Below the pieces are notes generated by a model that was given only the letters and a program-made list of their open reading frames with translations, was not told the origin of the DNA and ran no database searches. The position numbers and the translations under genes are program-made. DNA of 64,000 nucleotides from Steromphala cineraria (lineage: Eukaryota > Mollusca > Gastropoda > Trochida > Trochidae): positions 28,351,450 to 28,415,449 of the forward strand of contig OU744728.1 of assembly GCA_916613615.1 (NCBI GenBank), read 5' to 3'. Shown piece after piece: positions 45,501 through 60,500 of this stretch. How positions within the stretch are numbered: position 1 is the first letter of the stretch; each line of letters begins with the position of its first letter.

Positions 45501-48500
45501 TGTTGGCAGTTATTGCTTTTTCAGTCATTAAATTTCAAATGAAACAACATCCATGTTGTTATATCATCAAATGCATCATAATGCACATTGTCAGGACTAC
45601 TTGTATGTATATCAGTTACCTAATTATTTGGTATATTCACATTAAATTGTTATTTCTATTTTGTAACCAGCTGTATGTGTGTTGTATTGGAGAGGTGTTC
45701 AAATAAGCCTTGAGGCTTGTTCGCCAATCCAAATTTCTTTTTGAGAAATAAAAATATGTTTAAACCAAATGCTTCATAATAAAGAATCATCTTGTTTGGA
45801 TTTGTTTTACGCTTGATTTCATGAAGTAAATGTTTTACAGGTTCTAGAAGAGTTCTACAACATCTTCGGCCCAGAACTGAAGGCAGTGACGGGTGATCCT
45901 AAGCGAATTGAGGATGTTCTGACAAGAGTTGATGCCCTCGTTACACCACTTGAAGAGGTTAGTATTGATTGATTATGTTTCAGTACTCAAAGGTCAATAG
46001 GCCCATGATGCATATTGGGCTTACAGCATGTGTTTTCATCTGATTCAGTCCTTCGTCCATGAAGCATGATACAGTCATGATATTTCCACATTTTAGACTT
46101 TATGAGAAACTGGTTCATCCCCATAGGTGAAATTTAAGGGAATGAACAATGAAAAGTTTGTTTTTTAAACAATTGAGGTATGCAAGACACATTCCGTATA
46201 ACTTCATTCCAAGGGGAGATAATTTAACAGGAATGTGAAGAGTTATTTCCCTTTGTCCACATTTGTAAACCAACGCATTTTGAGTTTGCCTGACACATCA
46301 ATTGTCAAAAATTAGTAGCATTAAATCCTTGCGCATGTTTAAACAATATGGTTGCACTTTCATCTAAGTTCAAAATTTTGCAACATTATCCCATGCCTCT
46401 GCAAAGAGTAAGAAAGTGTGATTTTAGTTAGTTAAACAGTCATTTAAAATTTTAGAATTTCCAATTTTAATTTACAGTATTACATAGTAATTTTATTAGT
46501 ATACAGTAGAACACAGATATAGCGAACTAGGATATAGCAAACAATCGGATATAGTGAACAAATTTTCAAGTCCCGTCCCTATATAATATCATTGAAATTA
46601 TATGCGTATAGCGAACACTGGATATAGCAAACTCAATTCTTTGGTCCCTTGGAGTTCGTTATATCTGTGTTCTACTGTATTTACAATATTTACATCACTT
46701 GGCATCACTGATTCATGATGTATGAAATTACATGATCTATGTTCTTTTTCCAGGTAACCTTTGACCCATTCAGCCAACAAGATCAGAAACAATGGAAAAG
46801 AGTAATGGATGCCTTCGAAAAAGAGGTTTTGGCAATTGAGGGAGAGGCGAAAAATTTCATAGATGAATCTTTCCAGTCCCTTCGTTCTGCTGAGGGTGCT
46901 TTTGACATGTTGCTCAACTTCAAACACATTCGATCCCGAGAGGCAATCAACAATCAGATGATGAAGAAGTTTACAGATATTCTTCAACAATACGGGAAAG
47001 AGGTACATTCATGTTGTGAAGAAATGTTTTATATTCTGGTTGTATGATTCAAACTTCGGGTAACTTATCTTAAAGGTACTCTTTGGAGTAGTGGGACGTG
47101 TGTTTTTCAAATCAGGCAGTGATATAGATTGGATTAAATTATCTTATATATTAACCAAAGTAAATATGGTTTAACGGAATTGGCATAAAAGCTAACATGC
47201 ATGCACTGCATGTGCTTCTTTCTTAAACCCAGTTGAGATCTCAACCCCACATTGTAGTATATCAATGAGCACAAGACAGATGATTTTGAAGTACATGTAT
47301 ATGCTTAGTTGTAAAAATCATCTGTAATCTTTTTCTTCTGTTTTGGTCATACATTTTGACATTTATCAGAAAAAAATTGACCACAGCAAGAACTTTTTAC
47401 ATTTTACCATGCAAATATGTTGTGTAATGATTGAAATGACACTGTTAACTTTTAAAAATACAATCATTCGGATGTTTGTTGCAGGTGGAACTGATGAGCA
47501 GTTTGTTCCGAGACTATAACGACAACCCCCCTCTCCACAAGAACAACCCCCCTGTAGCCGGTTCCATATTCTGGGAGAGATCACTCTTCCACCGGATCAA
47601 ACACACCATCATCCGCTTCCAGTCCATGGATGATATGATGGCATCAGAACGTGGCAAAACGGTATGTACAATGGGCTTAAAAAATATTGAAAAATGGGTA
47701 GCTCAAAAATTTCATGGGACATTTGTTCAAAGTAACAATCTTCTAGTTCATGTCCATGGATAATATGATGGCTTTGGAACATAGCAAAACATGTACAGTG
47801 GACATATAAAACATTGAACACATTGACAGTTCAAAATTTTTTGGGACATTTGTTTTTATTAATAGTCCTAGAAATTAAAATAAGCAAGAATTAAGTTACC
47901 ATGAATGCATTTTTGATGTTGTTCAGGGGTTGAAATTGTATGATAATAATATGATGGCTTTGGAACATAGCAAAACATGTACAGTGGACATATAAAACTT
48001 TGAACACATCAATAGTTCAATTTATTTTTGACATTTGTTTTAATTTATAGCCCTAGAAATTATAATAAGCGAGAATTAAGTTACCATGAGTTCATTTTTA
48101 CAGTGTGTGTCTGGAACTATCTTCTTGCAAATCATCATCATTATCATTTTTATTTATCATCATTAATATTTCAATCCTATTGCAGTCGAGGGCCAACTAC
48201 CTGCGTGTAGGAAAACAGATGAAGAGTTACGAGGAGGCGAAGTACGAGACATGGAGGGAGACAGTGGAGCAACAGTTGCCTTCACTCCTCAAGAGGAACC
48301 TCCTCGTAAAGCCCTCTCATCTTCAGGGTCACCAGCTTCATCTGCAACACCAGCTGCAGCTGCAACAACAAGCTGTTCAGCAGCAACAGCAGCAGCAACA
48401 TCATGGAGGGGGCGATGAACAGGGGGAAGATGGAACAGGTTAGTGTTTTCGAATTTAAATATAATTTTTAAATGAATTTGTAATAATTCAAATTCAAATT

Positions 48501-51500
48501 TTACTTTGAAATTAATTTGAAATAATTTATGTTGATTTTTTGTTTTGAAATAAAATTTGAAATAATTAATGTTAAATTTTGTTTCAAAATGAATTCAAAA
48601 TTATTTACATTGAAATTAGTGTTTTGATTAATTTTAAATAATTTTAAATAATTGAGCTTTTATCATGCATTGCTCGTTTTATACTTTTTATTATGAGCAG
48701 ATGAAATTAATGCATAATTATTCAAATTAATTTTATTGAGGTCAATTATAAAAGACACAACTCAATTCAGTTGCTTCAAAGGTTAAACATAGGATATCAT
48801 TGAAAATGAGAATCTTGATTTCTTAAAACCTATCAAAGCTTTTTGATCAGTCACATTCATTTCTGCATGCCCGATCACTTTTCTCAATTTTATTCAGCAT
48901 GATTATGACTTAACACCCTCTATAGCATGTTTTATATGATTATGTAAATGTGATTTAGTTGTTCAATCGGAATTGACGGAAACGCTAGCACAAACGCAAG
49001 ATCAAGATGGTATGTGTGTGGCCCCTGTGTGATTTTCCTGATGTTGTATTTGTTCCTTGCTGATTACAATGTGGATGTTATGTTGACTTGCTAAACTCAT
49101 ACAGAGTTAATGAAAATTCCACATTACTGGTTAAAACATGCAAGTTAGGTGACATAAAGCTTAACTGACATTTCATCTGCAAAGTCAAAATCTGAAATTC
49201 TTTCATTGATAAAATGGACATCAAAGTTATTTGCGTTTGACCTTTGTGTTGAATTTGAGGATTAGTTATCAAATCTGCTAGAACTCAGCAATGTTCTCTG
49301 CTTTAGAAAATTATATGTGCTGTGACATTTTTGTGTAAGACAACTTTTAAATTTGATTCAGGCATACTGTATAACTTTCAGTTTATCTTCTCTGAAGAGT
49401 GCTGATTCTAATTTGTTATTGTATAACTGAACTATTTGAGCGACATTCTAGAAGTTGTAATGTGTAAGGGACTATATTATGTGATTGGCAGTAAAATACC
49501 AAGATCTATCAATGAAAATAAACTGTGTTATCAGTCACTAGACAAGAACAATGGAACATGTTATTAGTCACTAGTGACAAGAACAATGGAAGGTGTTATT
49601 AATCACTAGTGACAAACACAATGGAAAGTGTTATTAGTCACTAGTGACAAGAACACTGGAACATGTTAATAGTCACTAGTGACAAGAACAATGGAACATG
49701 TTGTTAGTCACTAGTGACAAGAACAATGGAACGTGTTATCAGTCACTAGTGACCAGAACAATGCAATGTGTTATTAGTCACTAGTGACAAGAACAATGAA
49801 ATGTTATCAGTCACTAGTGAGGACATTCATCCACATTTTAATCAGCTGTTATGTGTCCCTGGTGTGAACTTTATCAATGTTGTGTGCTGTGCTTTTATCT
49901 GGGCTGCTACTCAGTTAAATGGACTTTTGGTAAATTCTATGATATTCAAGAAGATTTAATGAATTTTGCAATTTCTCAGGCTTTCAATTTTTTTCATTTT
50001 GTCTCTGGCTTTTTTTCCTGTCCTAGAATATTGAAACTTTGCATTGCAAATTCAAAGTAAATTTCACTTTGTAAGTTTAATATTTTTATTTAAATATTTG
50101 TAATTATTACAATTGTTTTTTTTACATATTTTCTTAAAATAAGTGATAATTTTGTAATGAAATCTTATGAGAATGAAATATAATGAACAATCATTGGTTT
50201 AGGATATTTCATGATTAAGGTTTAAAATATCTTCATACATATATTGTTTCCATTGTATTATGACCAACTGAACACTAATTACACTCAATCTTTTACTTCC
50301 TGGAATCTTTCTGGTTTTGTTTTGTGCTGCTGCTAAAATTAAAAAAAATATCCTATTGATTCAGTGAAAACTGACATTAAACAAACTGACTGGTATTTAA
50401 AACTTTGGGTGCACTTTCTTTTGATTTGCTTTTGTCTTTGTCACCATGTTGTTTATTTAAAAAAGACAAATCAGTTATTGAATGTATCTTTTTTTTCAGA
50501 TTTTAGAATCAGTACCCTGTACAGATTGTTGTCTTTAAAACCCTTAAGATATTTTAGAAAAATCAACTTTAGGTATTAATTTCCCCCCAAAAAAGACAAT
50601 TCAACAGATATTAATTGTGGATCCAAGCTTTGTGTCACATACTGACAACTATTGAGATATTGGAATAAAAAGTTGTTATTTTAGTTGCCTTATGGGACAG
50701 TACTATCAGGGTATTTTTTTGTGGAAACAAAATTCATCGTGACATTTCAGCTTACACATATATGTTACAAATAGTTGATCATAACATAAATCATGTCTTA
50801 ACGCTAACATTTTTGTCGACTAAGATAAGATAATTTGATAAAGAAAAGCGTACCCATTAGTTAATGAAAACAACAATAAGGAGGGTCAATATTTGACGCC
50901 ATAAGTGTGAAAACCCATTCAAATGAATTGCAGATTAGACTTATGTAAATGTTCTAATACCTCATCACTACATTTAGTTTGTTTTAATAATATTGCTAAA
51001 TAAGCACTTTCTTTCTTGAAATTTCATAAAATTCAAAATGGTGGAACATTGTCATAGGACAGCTATTTTTTTGCAAATATCTCAAGCTGCTTCCTTTCAC
51101 CCTGAAACTGCCACTATTGTTTGATGTAACGCATTTCATTGTCTGGTTGTATAGCGGCCATTATCTTTTATGATACAGAGTATGGTAAATGCTAATTAAA
51201 AAATAGGCTGATGCATTAGAAGGGTTTAAAAATCAAATAATTGAATAAATATGCGTGTGACATCAAATCTTTAAGATTTTCTTTAGGAATAAAGATCATT
51301 GAAATTAAAAAAAATTCAACACTAGTAAAGTATTCAACAGTACCAATTCGATATTTAATCTTTAATACCAGAAGATGTCTAATAGCACATATAAAATTCA
51401 AATGTAAATGACTCAAAGCAGTACAAATTCTAACTATACAATTTTTCTCTAGGTGCGGCATTCAAGATCAAATACATTGTTGACTTTGATCCTCAACTTG

Positions 51501-54500
51501 CTGAAATCATTGCCGAGACACGTTACATTGAACAACTTGGCTTCCATGTACCTGAACTTGCCAGAAATGTTGCCCTTCAAGTAAGTGGAAATATTATTTC
51601 ACCTTTTCCTATTAAGCCACAATGTTGTAGAAATTTAAACATGTAGTGTCCTTTTCTGTCATCAAATTTCAGAATATCTACCAGCCTTAAGGTATAACTT
51701 TTAGAAACCAAAGGTAACAACATGATCCTTCCTCAATGCCGAAGTCAATGTCATGAACACTTGCCTGAGTTGCTAAGCCATAAGATATATTCATGAGTGT
51801 TTTATAAGCAAATTTTTCTGTTACAGGAAGAGAAATATATCAAGTATGTAGATGGACTGAAACACATGCTCACCCGATACCATCTGCTCATCGCTTCTTT
51901 GGACAATGCTGAGGTATGTTGCTTGAAATGGGTCTAGAATTTACCAGGGCGAACATGCATCATATAATTTTGTATTTTCGTCCTAAGGTGTGATTGTTCA
52001 TCAAAATTGAAAATTATTCGGGGCTCCTGCGAAAAATATTTTCTCCTCTTTTCATTATGTTTTGGACTATGGACCACTATACTTTTATTATGTTCAGGTT
52101 GAGCTCAAGAATCTTACATGTCACAAATGGCTAAAATATTGTGTTAGATAGTTACTTGCTCATTCTATCAAAATCTTGCCATGTTTTCAACTTTTAAATG
52201 CCCTTCAAACTTTGATTGGAAGAAAAGTTTTGAACTGTAACCTATATTGTAAATCGAAAGGCAAACAGTATGGTAAAAGGGTTGAAATTTATTAAGGCAA
52301 GTGAGAACATATGTTCAGCTTTTGGTATAATCCTAACTTCTTTTTTATCGTACAAATTAGGATTTATACTATTACTTAATTGCAATTTTATTACACAGTA
52401 AAGAAAGACTGTATGCAGTTTGTTAGAAAGTAGAATTTTCAATTCTAAGAATATACAGCAATTCTCCTAGCTACTAGTTGTGTTACCTGAAAATTGCAAA
52501 AAATAATTTCTCATTCAAGTCCTAACAAAAACTTCTGTGAATGCTTAACCCCAGTACTATAATGAATCATTTATAGTTTTTGTAAATCTATTTCTTTTTT
52601 TCAGTCGGCGCTTCTCGAAGACCACCAGAGGGAGCTGCGAAGAGTTCTGAGACCCGGCTCCAAACGTCTCAACTGGAACTCGCTCGGAATCAACGACTAT
52701 GTACAGAAATGTATCTCAGTAAGTATATCAATAAGTTTCATCTGGTATATTTTGGATTAGGTGAATTTACATTTGGATCTTTTTATATAACAGTGACTGC
52801 TATACTTCAAGTCTGATTTGAATGAGGTGCTCTTAAAATCCATAAACCTTGGTCAAAGTTCAAATGATTCATGGAATGGATTTCTAATGACTACTGAGAT
52901 TTCTGTTTTTAGAAGTCAACACAATGATTAGAAGTCATGTGATAATTAAAACATAACCAAGTTTTTAATGGTATATTATGTCAACTTGTTAAACAACTCT
53001 GCATGTATTGAAATCCGAAGATAAGAATGTGTCTACTTATTTTTCTTTCATAAAAATTCAATAAAAAGATGAAAAAAGACAAAATGACAATTCTTAAGTA
53101 ACATAATCATACTTGCATGTGGTTCGGGATGACATTTAGGTATTGAGAATATAGATATATCACTCTGTAGACAATTCTTTCGTCGAAATTTTGATATCAC
53201 AATTAATTTTTTTTATCAACAATAACATACCTATTTCGACGTAAGAGCACAGTACCCCCAGGAAAAAGGGCATAGCATTTAACGAACCCGCTTTCAGTGA
53301 CGTAATCATTATGCTTGCAGGATTTACACCGTGTCTCAACTACCGTAAATTGTGTTTGATGGATATCAACTATTGCAGCAACGAACATCTTATTCAGAGA
53401 AAACGAAAATAAAATCAAGTCGTGCGCGAAAAAGACGTTTTCAAGCGTATATTTAGAAACCGGAAGATGCAAGATGACCACACTTGATTCGTCTTTATGT
53501 CAGGTGCCGTTTCGGTCAATTTGGTAAATTATCTCCTATTTTATGAATTTTGGTCCGATTTTCCCTAGGTTGGTTGCAAAATTTTGCTAAAAATTCAAGG
53601 AAAACAGTAAAATTATTTTTTAAAATATTGAACTCTGATTATTTTACTTTAATGTTTACATACATATATGTCCTTTCAGGCCATCGCCAAGTTTGAATCT
53701 CTAGTCAACCAAATCCAGAAGAATGCTCGAGACATCAACCAGCGCTTGTTGATGATCGAGAACGCAAATCTCTTCAAAGCTCCACCACCGACTAAAGTTC
53801 CTGGACATCTCCCAAGCTGCAAGGTAGGCAGGGGTCGAAAGATTCAAAATTTGCACTATTCCGGTAGCCCATGGTTACGGTAGTAGCAAATTTGCTAAAC
53901 TTTCAAAATCAATAAAGCATCTCAATTTTAAAGATTATATGAACAATAAAATATCTGAATGTTAAAGATTATGTTAACAATAGAATATCTCAGTTTTTTT
54001 AGATTATATGCACAATAAAATATCTGAATGTTAACGATTATGTTAACAATAGAATATCTCAGTTTATTTAGATTATATGAACAATAAAATATCTTAAATG
54101 TTTAAGACTGGGCAGTCCTGAACTTATTTTAAGTGTATTATTATAATTCTATGCACAATATAAATTCAAGTGTTATTTTAAGCTTTGAATTTTTTAACCT
54201 CAAAAGTTTAATCAGTCATTTTTCTTGATATTAATCTACACAATAAGAATGAAAGATAAGGATCTATCATATCTTATCGCAGGAGTTCTTTGAACATATT
54301 GAACGAGAGAGAGCAAAGGATTTCGAGACACTGGCGAGGAAGTACCGTGCAATAGGACCGCTGCTGACCAAAATGGAGGGTCTGGTTGTCCATAGCAACA
54401 CTGGGCGCTCACCGAAGCTGAATCAGTATTATTCCTACTGGGAGAAGAAAGTGTATGAAGCACTTACAAAGGTAGAGTCAATATGAGCATTATCATAATC

Positions 54501-57500
54501 TTTCCTTTGGATTTTATTGAAAAGCATGGAAATGACTAATAAAAAGATATAATAGTAGGTGAAGTCACTGCTGTGGAGCCATGGGCATACACAGAATACA
54601 AAAAAAGAAGAAATTATCCCATTTACAAGTTCCCCGAAGCATTAGTGTAAAATTCTATTTCCTCTTTCCAGTGTGTATTTCCTGTTACTAAAGTTTCAGG
54701 GATTGGGAAAAACATATTTGACAAAGGGTGATTTACAGACTTTTGTTTAATATTCTATTATACAAATGGGCCTTGTGTTAATAGAAAACTTCAAAATGTT
54801 TATTTGCCATTTTTCATCAAAGGTGAAAAATGGCCCATTGGCCCCTACTTTTAACAATCCATGGAGTAATATGTACACTAAAAATGTTGTTTGCAGCTGA
54901 TCACCAACAACCTACGGCGGTTCACAAGCGCACTATCGACCGACAGGGCCCTGTTTCAAGTGGACACTCTACTGGCTGCTCCCGACGTCATCCTCCATCC
55001 ACAGACCAACGAAGTCTATAAACTCACTCTGCAGTGTGTCAGGGACTGTGTCGAAGGGTAAGATGTCTTCATGATTAGGTTTCATCAAATGATAATAATC
55101 ATCATCCTGCTACATCAAAGTATATGTCTCCGCGTTGAGGTCTTACTTACACCCTGATATCCTTTGGGCCAAAACCCTCATTTCTCAAAAGGGCTTGTTA
55201 ATCAATGCTATTTATAGCCTGTATGTTTTCAGCCAACAAACATTTTTTTGAACTCTATATACTGTAATCCTTGATGTCTCTTGTTGAAATCTTTTATTAA
55301 CCTGTTTGCGAGCTAAACAGCAGCATGACATGAGGTTTATAAAATCTAATGGCCCTTCTATTGGTAAATTTTGAATAACACTGCTATGAATTCTCATCAC
55401 GATTTGTGATTTGCTTAAAGCGCATCATTTGATTGGCTGGCTCTATATATATAAATATAATTCACCCTCAGTCTTATAATAGAGGCATATATATATATTT
55501 TCTCCTATTTGCCTCCAAATATGACCAAAAAGTCTGCTCAGTGCTCACCTTAAGTTGTCAAGTTTGAATAATATGATCAGATATCTTTTTTTCCAAACCT
55601 TTTGTTGTAAAGGGAGGCGAATGGTTCATAATGGTCCATTAACATGACCCTTATGTCATGGCTGAAGAAACTTAAAGTGTCAAAAATAAAGCAAAATGTC
55701 CCAATCACTGTCCAATCCAAGGCCTCAAAATGAATGGTCTAACAAAATTAATTTTCTTTTCAGAACAAAGAGTTTTATAAGGTGGATGAACGGCACATGT
55801 ATCGAGACGTCGCCACAGAAGGTTGAGGGTGAGGACGAACTGTATGTCTTCAGTTTCTTCCAAGACATCTCCCAGAACCCTGACATCATCGAGTTGGTGC
55901 AGCTAGTCCTTCAGAACATCAAGAACACCCTCACGTCGCTACAGAGGTACCTCAACAGGTGGAAGAAGTACCGCAATATCTGGAAAGCAGAGAAGGTATA
56001 AATAAGAAAAATATTAGTCATAATTATAAATATGATATTTAGTGTTGATAAAAAGTTGATGCTGTCGGTTTTATCTTGGTCAGTTCATAGGCTTAAAGAT
56101 CGTCAATGAACCTCTGTATAAAAACCAGTTACAATGCATAAAAATTCAGAAGTATTTTTTTGTGGTTTTAAGAAATGAGTATAATATAGTAACAATATTG
56201 TTTGTTTGAACCTAACGTTAGAATATATTTGAAACTAGGTTAAAAGAAACATTTGTTGATTAATTTAAAAATAGTTTTGAAATATCTTTGGACAAGACAG
56301 CTTGGGTGAACATGAATACATTTTACCATTGCCCTAAGGTTACCTTTGTGACATACGGTCACTTAGTGTTCAATGCATCGAGACACTGGTCCTTTTTTTG
56401 TAATAAGTGTCACAAAAACATTTGTAATTTTTGCTGATGAAATTTGAGAAATCAAGGCTGAAACATTGACCATTTTGTTAGTAAAATGTAAAAGCTTTTG
56501 TAAAAAAATTACTCAATGCTAATGCAAAAATTATGTTATTGAATATAGAGTCATCATTATATAGCCATGCATATCAAAAGATACATATGACCTTTTGAAA
56601 GGTGGAAAGCTTGAAAAATATGAAAATCAAGTTAGCATCAAAATCCTCAAATGCAAACCTGGTTTCTGCCCTCCAGCTTCAGGTTGCTGAGAAATGGTTC
56701 CAGAAAGGACCAAGTGTCGTAGCATTTGACGAGAAACTACAGCACTACATCAAAACCATCGACGAGGTCGCGACCCTGCCAGTCATCAAGGATCAGGAGT
56801 GTATCAGGCTCCACATGGAACCGCTTGCCAAGGCCGTCAAGGAAAACGCAACTCAATGGATAGACACTCTCGGAAAACTTCTCCGAGATTCCGCAAAGGA
56901 GAGTTTGTACGAGCTTCAAGACACTCTTGAGGTTGGTGAATCAATTTGTTTTTCGATTTTGTCACTTCGGAGTGTGAGATTTTGACACATTGTGATTATA
57001 TGATATTGTGTATACATATATTGTTGGTGATACTGTATTTGTTGAAAATGTTTCTTTACTGATGACTGTCGGTTCTCTATTCATTGATGAATAATTGGTG
57101 AATTTGTTTCAGGGTTTTGACTTTAATCTTGTAAGTTGGGACTGATTCAAGTTCAAATGCTTCAATGCAGTTTTTGTTTGGTTACATCAGATTGTTAAAA
57201 GCAACATGACTGCATGCAGTGTGAAGCATTATTTAAATTACCTTGATTTATTCTTTAATGAAAAAATTTCCTTGATTATATTTATGTATAAATTTTACAT
57301 TGTTCAGTGTGAAAATCATTATGTCGAATGATTAACTTCATTTCTTTTATTACTCTTTCATTCATTCTTTGCTATTTTCATTGTTTTTTACATGGTTGGC
57401 ACAGGCCTGGAAAAGTATATTGAATTTTGTTTTTATACTGGAAAAGTACTTGAATTTACAATGCTTACTAAATGTCCTGAAAAAGTAGTGGAATTTTGCG

Positions 57501-60500
57501 GAAATGTCTTTGAAATTTTCAAAAATGTACTGTAATTTACCGTGACATCGATCACAATCTAAAACACAGAGGTATCGTCATTCTGCTAACTGTGCAAATT
57601 GATAGAGAACGGAATGAATCAAATTCAGTCTGCGAACTTCCAATCATTCTAACTATATCACTAATTTTACTTCTCATGATCGATTGTATTCGGTAAATTC
57701 TGATGTCGCAATGCGGCACTTTAGAAAATGGACGTTTCGTAACCGAAAGTTTTGTCACTTGAATGAATAATTCTGCGAATATATGTACTTTAAAAATGGT
57801 AAAATATCCTTAAAAAGTACTCAAATTTTATTCTGTTTTGACTGAATGAACCATGTTTTATCATTCATAACCCGTTTACAACTGATTTTGTATGTCACAT
57901 GACTGTTGTTTCTTTCTTACTTTAACTGTTTAATTTTGTTTTGTTGTGAACTACAGTTTTCTTCCTGGATTAAGATTATCGTAACTATCCCAATAGTGAA
58001 TGACAGGAACAAACAAATAGCTGTCTTAGACAATAAAACAGTTGCATTTTGTTTAGTGCATGACTGTTATATCAAAATCGGAAATTATTTGCAATATGAA
58101 ATTAGAGCCGATTCTATAGATATGCAAACATACAGAATTATGAATGATGCAACATTGTTTAAAGGGTATATTTTAGAATTAGATTGAATTCATGAACTGC
58201 ATGTTGATGTCCAGTAAAATGTGGTAAATTATTCAGCTTTCACACCAGTGACTAGAAAGTATAGTTTTCATGTTTTAGGTAGATCAACTAAGGAACTCAG
58301 AATATGAATGTTGAAGTTGCAAATGATCAGGGGTTGAAGATCTTTAAAGCCAAAACTTCAGACAAAAATGATTTCCTGCCTCTTAATCAGAATTAGATAA
58401 AGCCTGAAAATATTTATTCAACCCCTAATCTTGCATGTTTATGGTAATAGATGTTGTTCAGATGTTGTTTAGATGTTATGAATGTATGAAAATGCTTAGA
58501 GAATTAGTTAGATGAAGTATATTACAAAGAGATATTAACAGTTGTGGTCTTTTAGATAAATAATGTTGAAACATTCTTCAAATATTTTTGATACATTGTA
58601 GTATTGTTTATGTCATTGTATAAAATTGCTTGACGATGTTGCCATCAAAATCATTCCTTAATATATTCATCATAGATACTAGTGAATACGATGGAGATAC
58701 TTTCATAACCATTTAAAATTCTTCTCTAACAGATTTCTTTCTTTTTCACAAAGGACAAATATCATTTCAGCATTCAAGCTTAAATGGCCTTTCAAATAAA
58801 AATGTTAACATGAAAGACCATTAAGAAAGACATTCACAATCTATAAAGCACAGCTAACTCAAATTTTTGTAATTCACATGAACCTATATCATTGTAGAAC
58901 AAGTCTGAAGATCTCGAACAAACCCCGACATCACTTGAAGACCTCAAGTTTGTTCTGTCAACCATCAATGACATCAGGACCATGTCACTAGATGTCGAAA
59001 CAAAGATACGCGACATCCAAGAGCGATACAGAACCCTTCGAATCTACAACATTGAGGTGGGTGTTTGGAGGAAATGATTTAGTTCAATGAATCATTCTAT
59101 TTAAAGATGATAAAAAAAAAATTCAAGATAGTTTTCAACTCATTTTAGAAATTGTGATGAAAATCATAGTAATATTTGCCAAATGAGATAATAAGATAAT
59201 TTTTCTATGTTAAAATATTAATGATTAACATTGAAAAAGTTAAATAGATAAACAAGTAGATGAAATTTTGAAGAACGGGATAACAAAGTCTTTTTTCAAA
59301 GAGAACATATGCAAAGTCATAAGGCTGTAAATAATATTTATAATATTATAAGATACAATCAGAATAGGTTGATACAAACAGATTAAAGTCCAAGAGTGTC
59401 AGCATTCTTTCATATAAATTTATTTGAGAGGCATTTAAGAAGTTTGAATGTCAATAATGAAAGGGAAAATATGGATGACAACTTCTGAATAAAGAAGTTG
59501 TCATCCATATATATACCTCTTCATTGTTCTATATGGGCTTTGAGCATGAGCAACATGGAAAACAGCTCTTGATAGATATGTAATGTCGATGATTGTGATG
59601 ATTTATGATTGATGATGATGGTTCTTTAATATTGTATACCATAAATTCCATGAAATATATTTTATCAAATTTTCTTCAATTAACAGGTTACTGAGGCGGA
59701 GAAAGATATACAGTCAAAACTTCCACAGATGTGGGAGGAATTGGTGCTCAAGTCAAAGAATGTCGATGCTAGTCTTGTTGTCGTCAAACGCAAATTCACA
59801 GAGGTAGATAATCCTTTAAGATCCTTTTTGTCGCTCTTACCAGTCATGATAATTATGTTCAAAGAAAAGTTTATAATGATGTTTTTGTATGGTATGTTTT
59901 TTCCGAGTTTATTTGATTGCATCGAATTTCAATTGTAGTAAGTTTTGAATTTTGTTCTTAACCATGTTCTTGATCAGAAATGGGGTTAAAATGTATTTGA
60001 TACTCAATTCTTAGCAAAAAGGGTACTAAAGTATAAGTTGGTAAAAAGATGATCAATATTCTTTCAACAATTTGTCTTTTGTGAGTTAAGATGACATTAT
60101 TGATGTTCAGATCACACAAGAACACATCAAGGAGTATCGTAAAGCCCTGGAAACATTTGCAGAGAAGTTTCATTCTGAAGGTCCAGGCGCAGTGGGCTAC
60201 AATCTAGACCAGGGTAAGATACCTAGTGTAAATATTGTCCTGTGTATGTGAAATCATAAGAGGCCATTGTTATTACTTAAGGGGTGAATGAAGGGTTTAG
60301 TTCTTATAAAAGATTTTTGTGCATTTATCAGTATTGTTGCTTTACTGAATGATTGTATCATTTCATAATATTTATGTAATGGAAATTGAATTAAATCCTG
60401 TCCATCAGGATTGTAAACTTTATTGTTTATTGCCACATCAGTTGTCTTCTGTACAATGATTCACCTGATTTGATAGATTCAAATTTTCTCAAACTTTTTC

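Larger units (their letters stand above)
48439..51452. other. Dynein introns around exon 11: what they hold
   Basis: Apart from the proposed microexon and the 35-bp satellite, this 3-kb span is AT-rich. An acceptor-like TTTTTTTTCAG near 50490-50500 opens a phase-compatible frame (DFRISTLYRLL), but I find no donor that restores phase, so no exon is called. A family C MITE remnant begins at 50693. Confidence 0.45.

Noticed and set aside
49527..49822. CRISPR-like array
   Set aside because: Direct 35-bp repeats without unique spacers, in an intron of an animal gene. It is a satellite. The same applies to 5082-5450.
50490..50580. Extra dynein exon after TTTTTTTTCAG
   Set aside because: A phase-compatible frame opens, but no donor restores phase before the stop, and the sequence does not resemble dynein.
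57906..58187. 93-codon frame in a dynein intron
   Set aside because: Not flanked by phase-compatible splice sites and not dynein-like.
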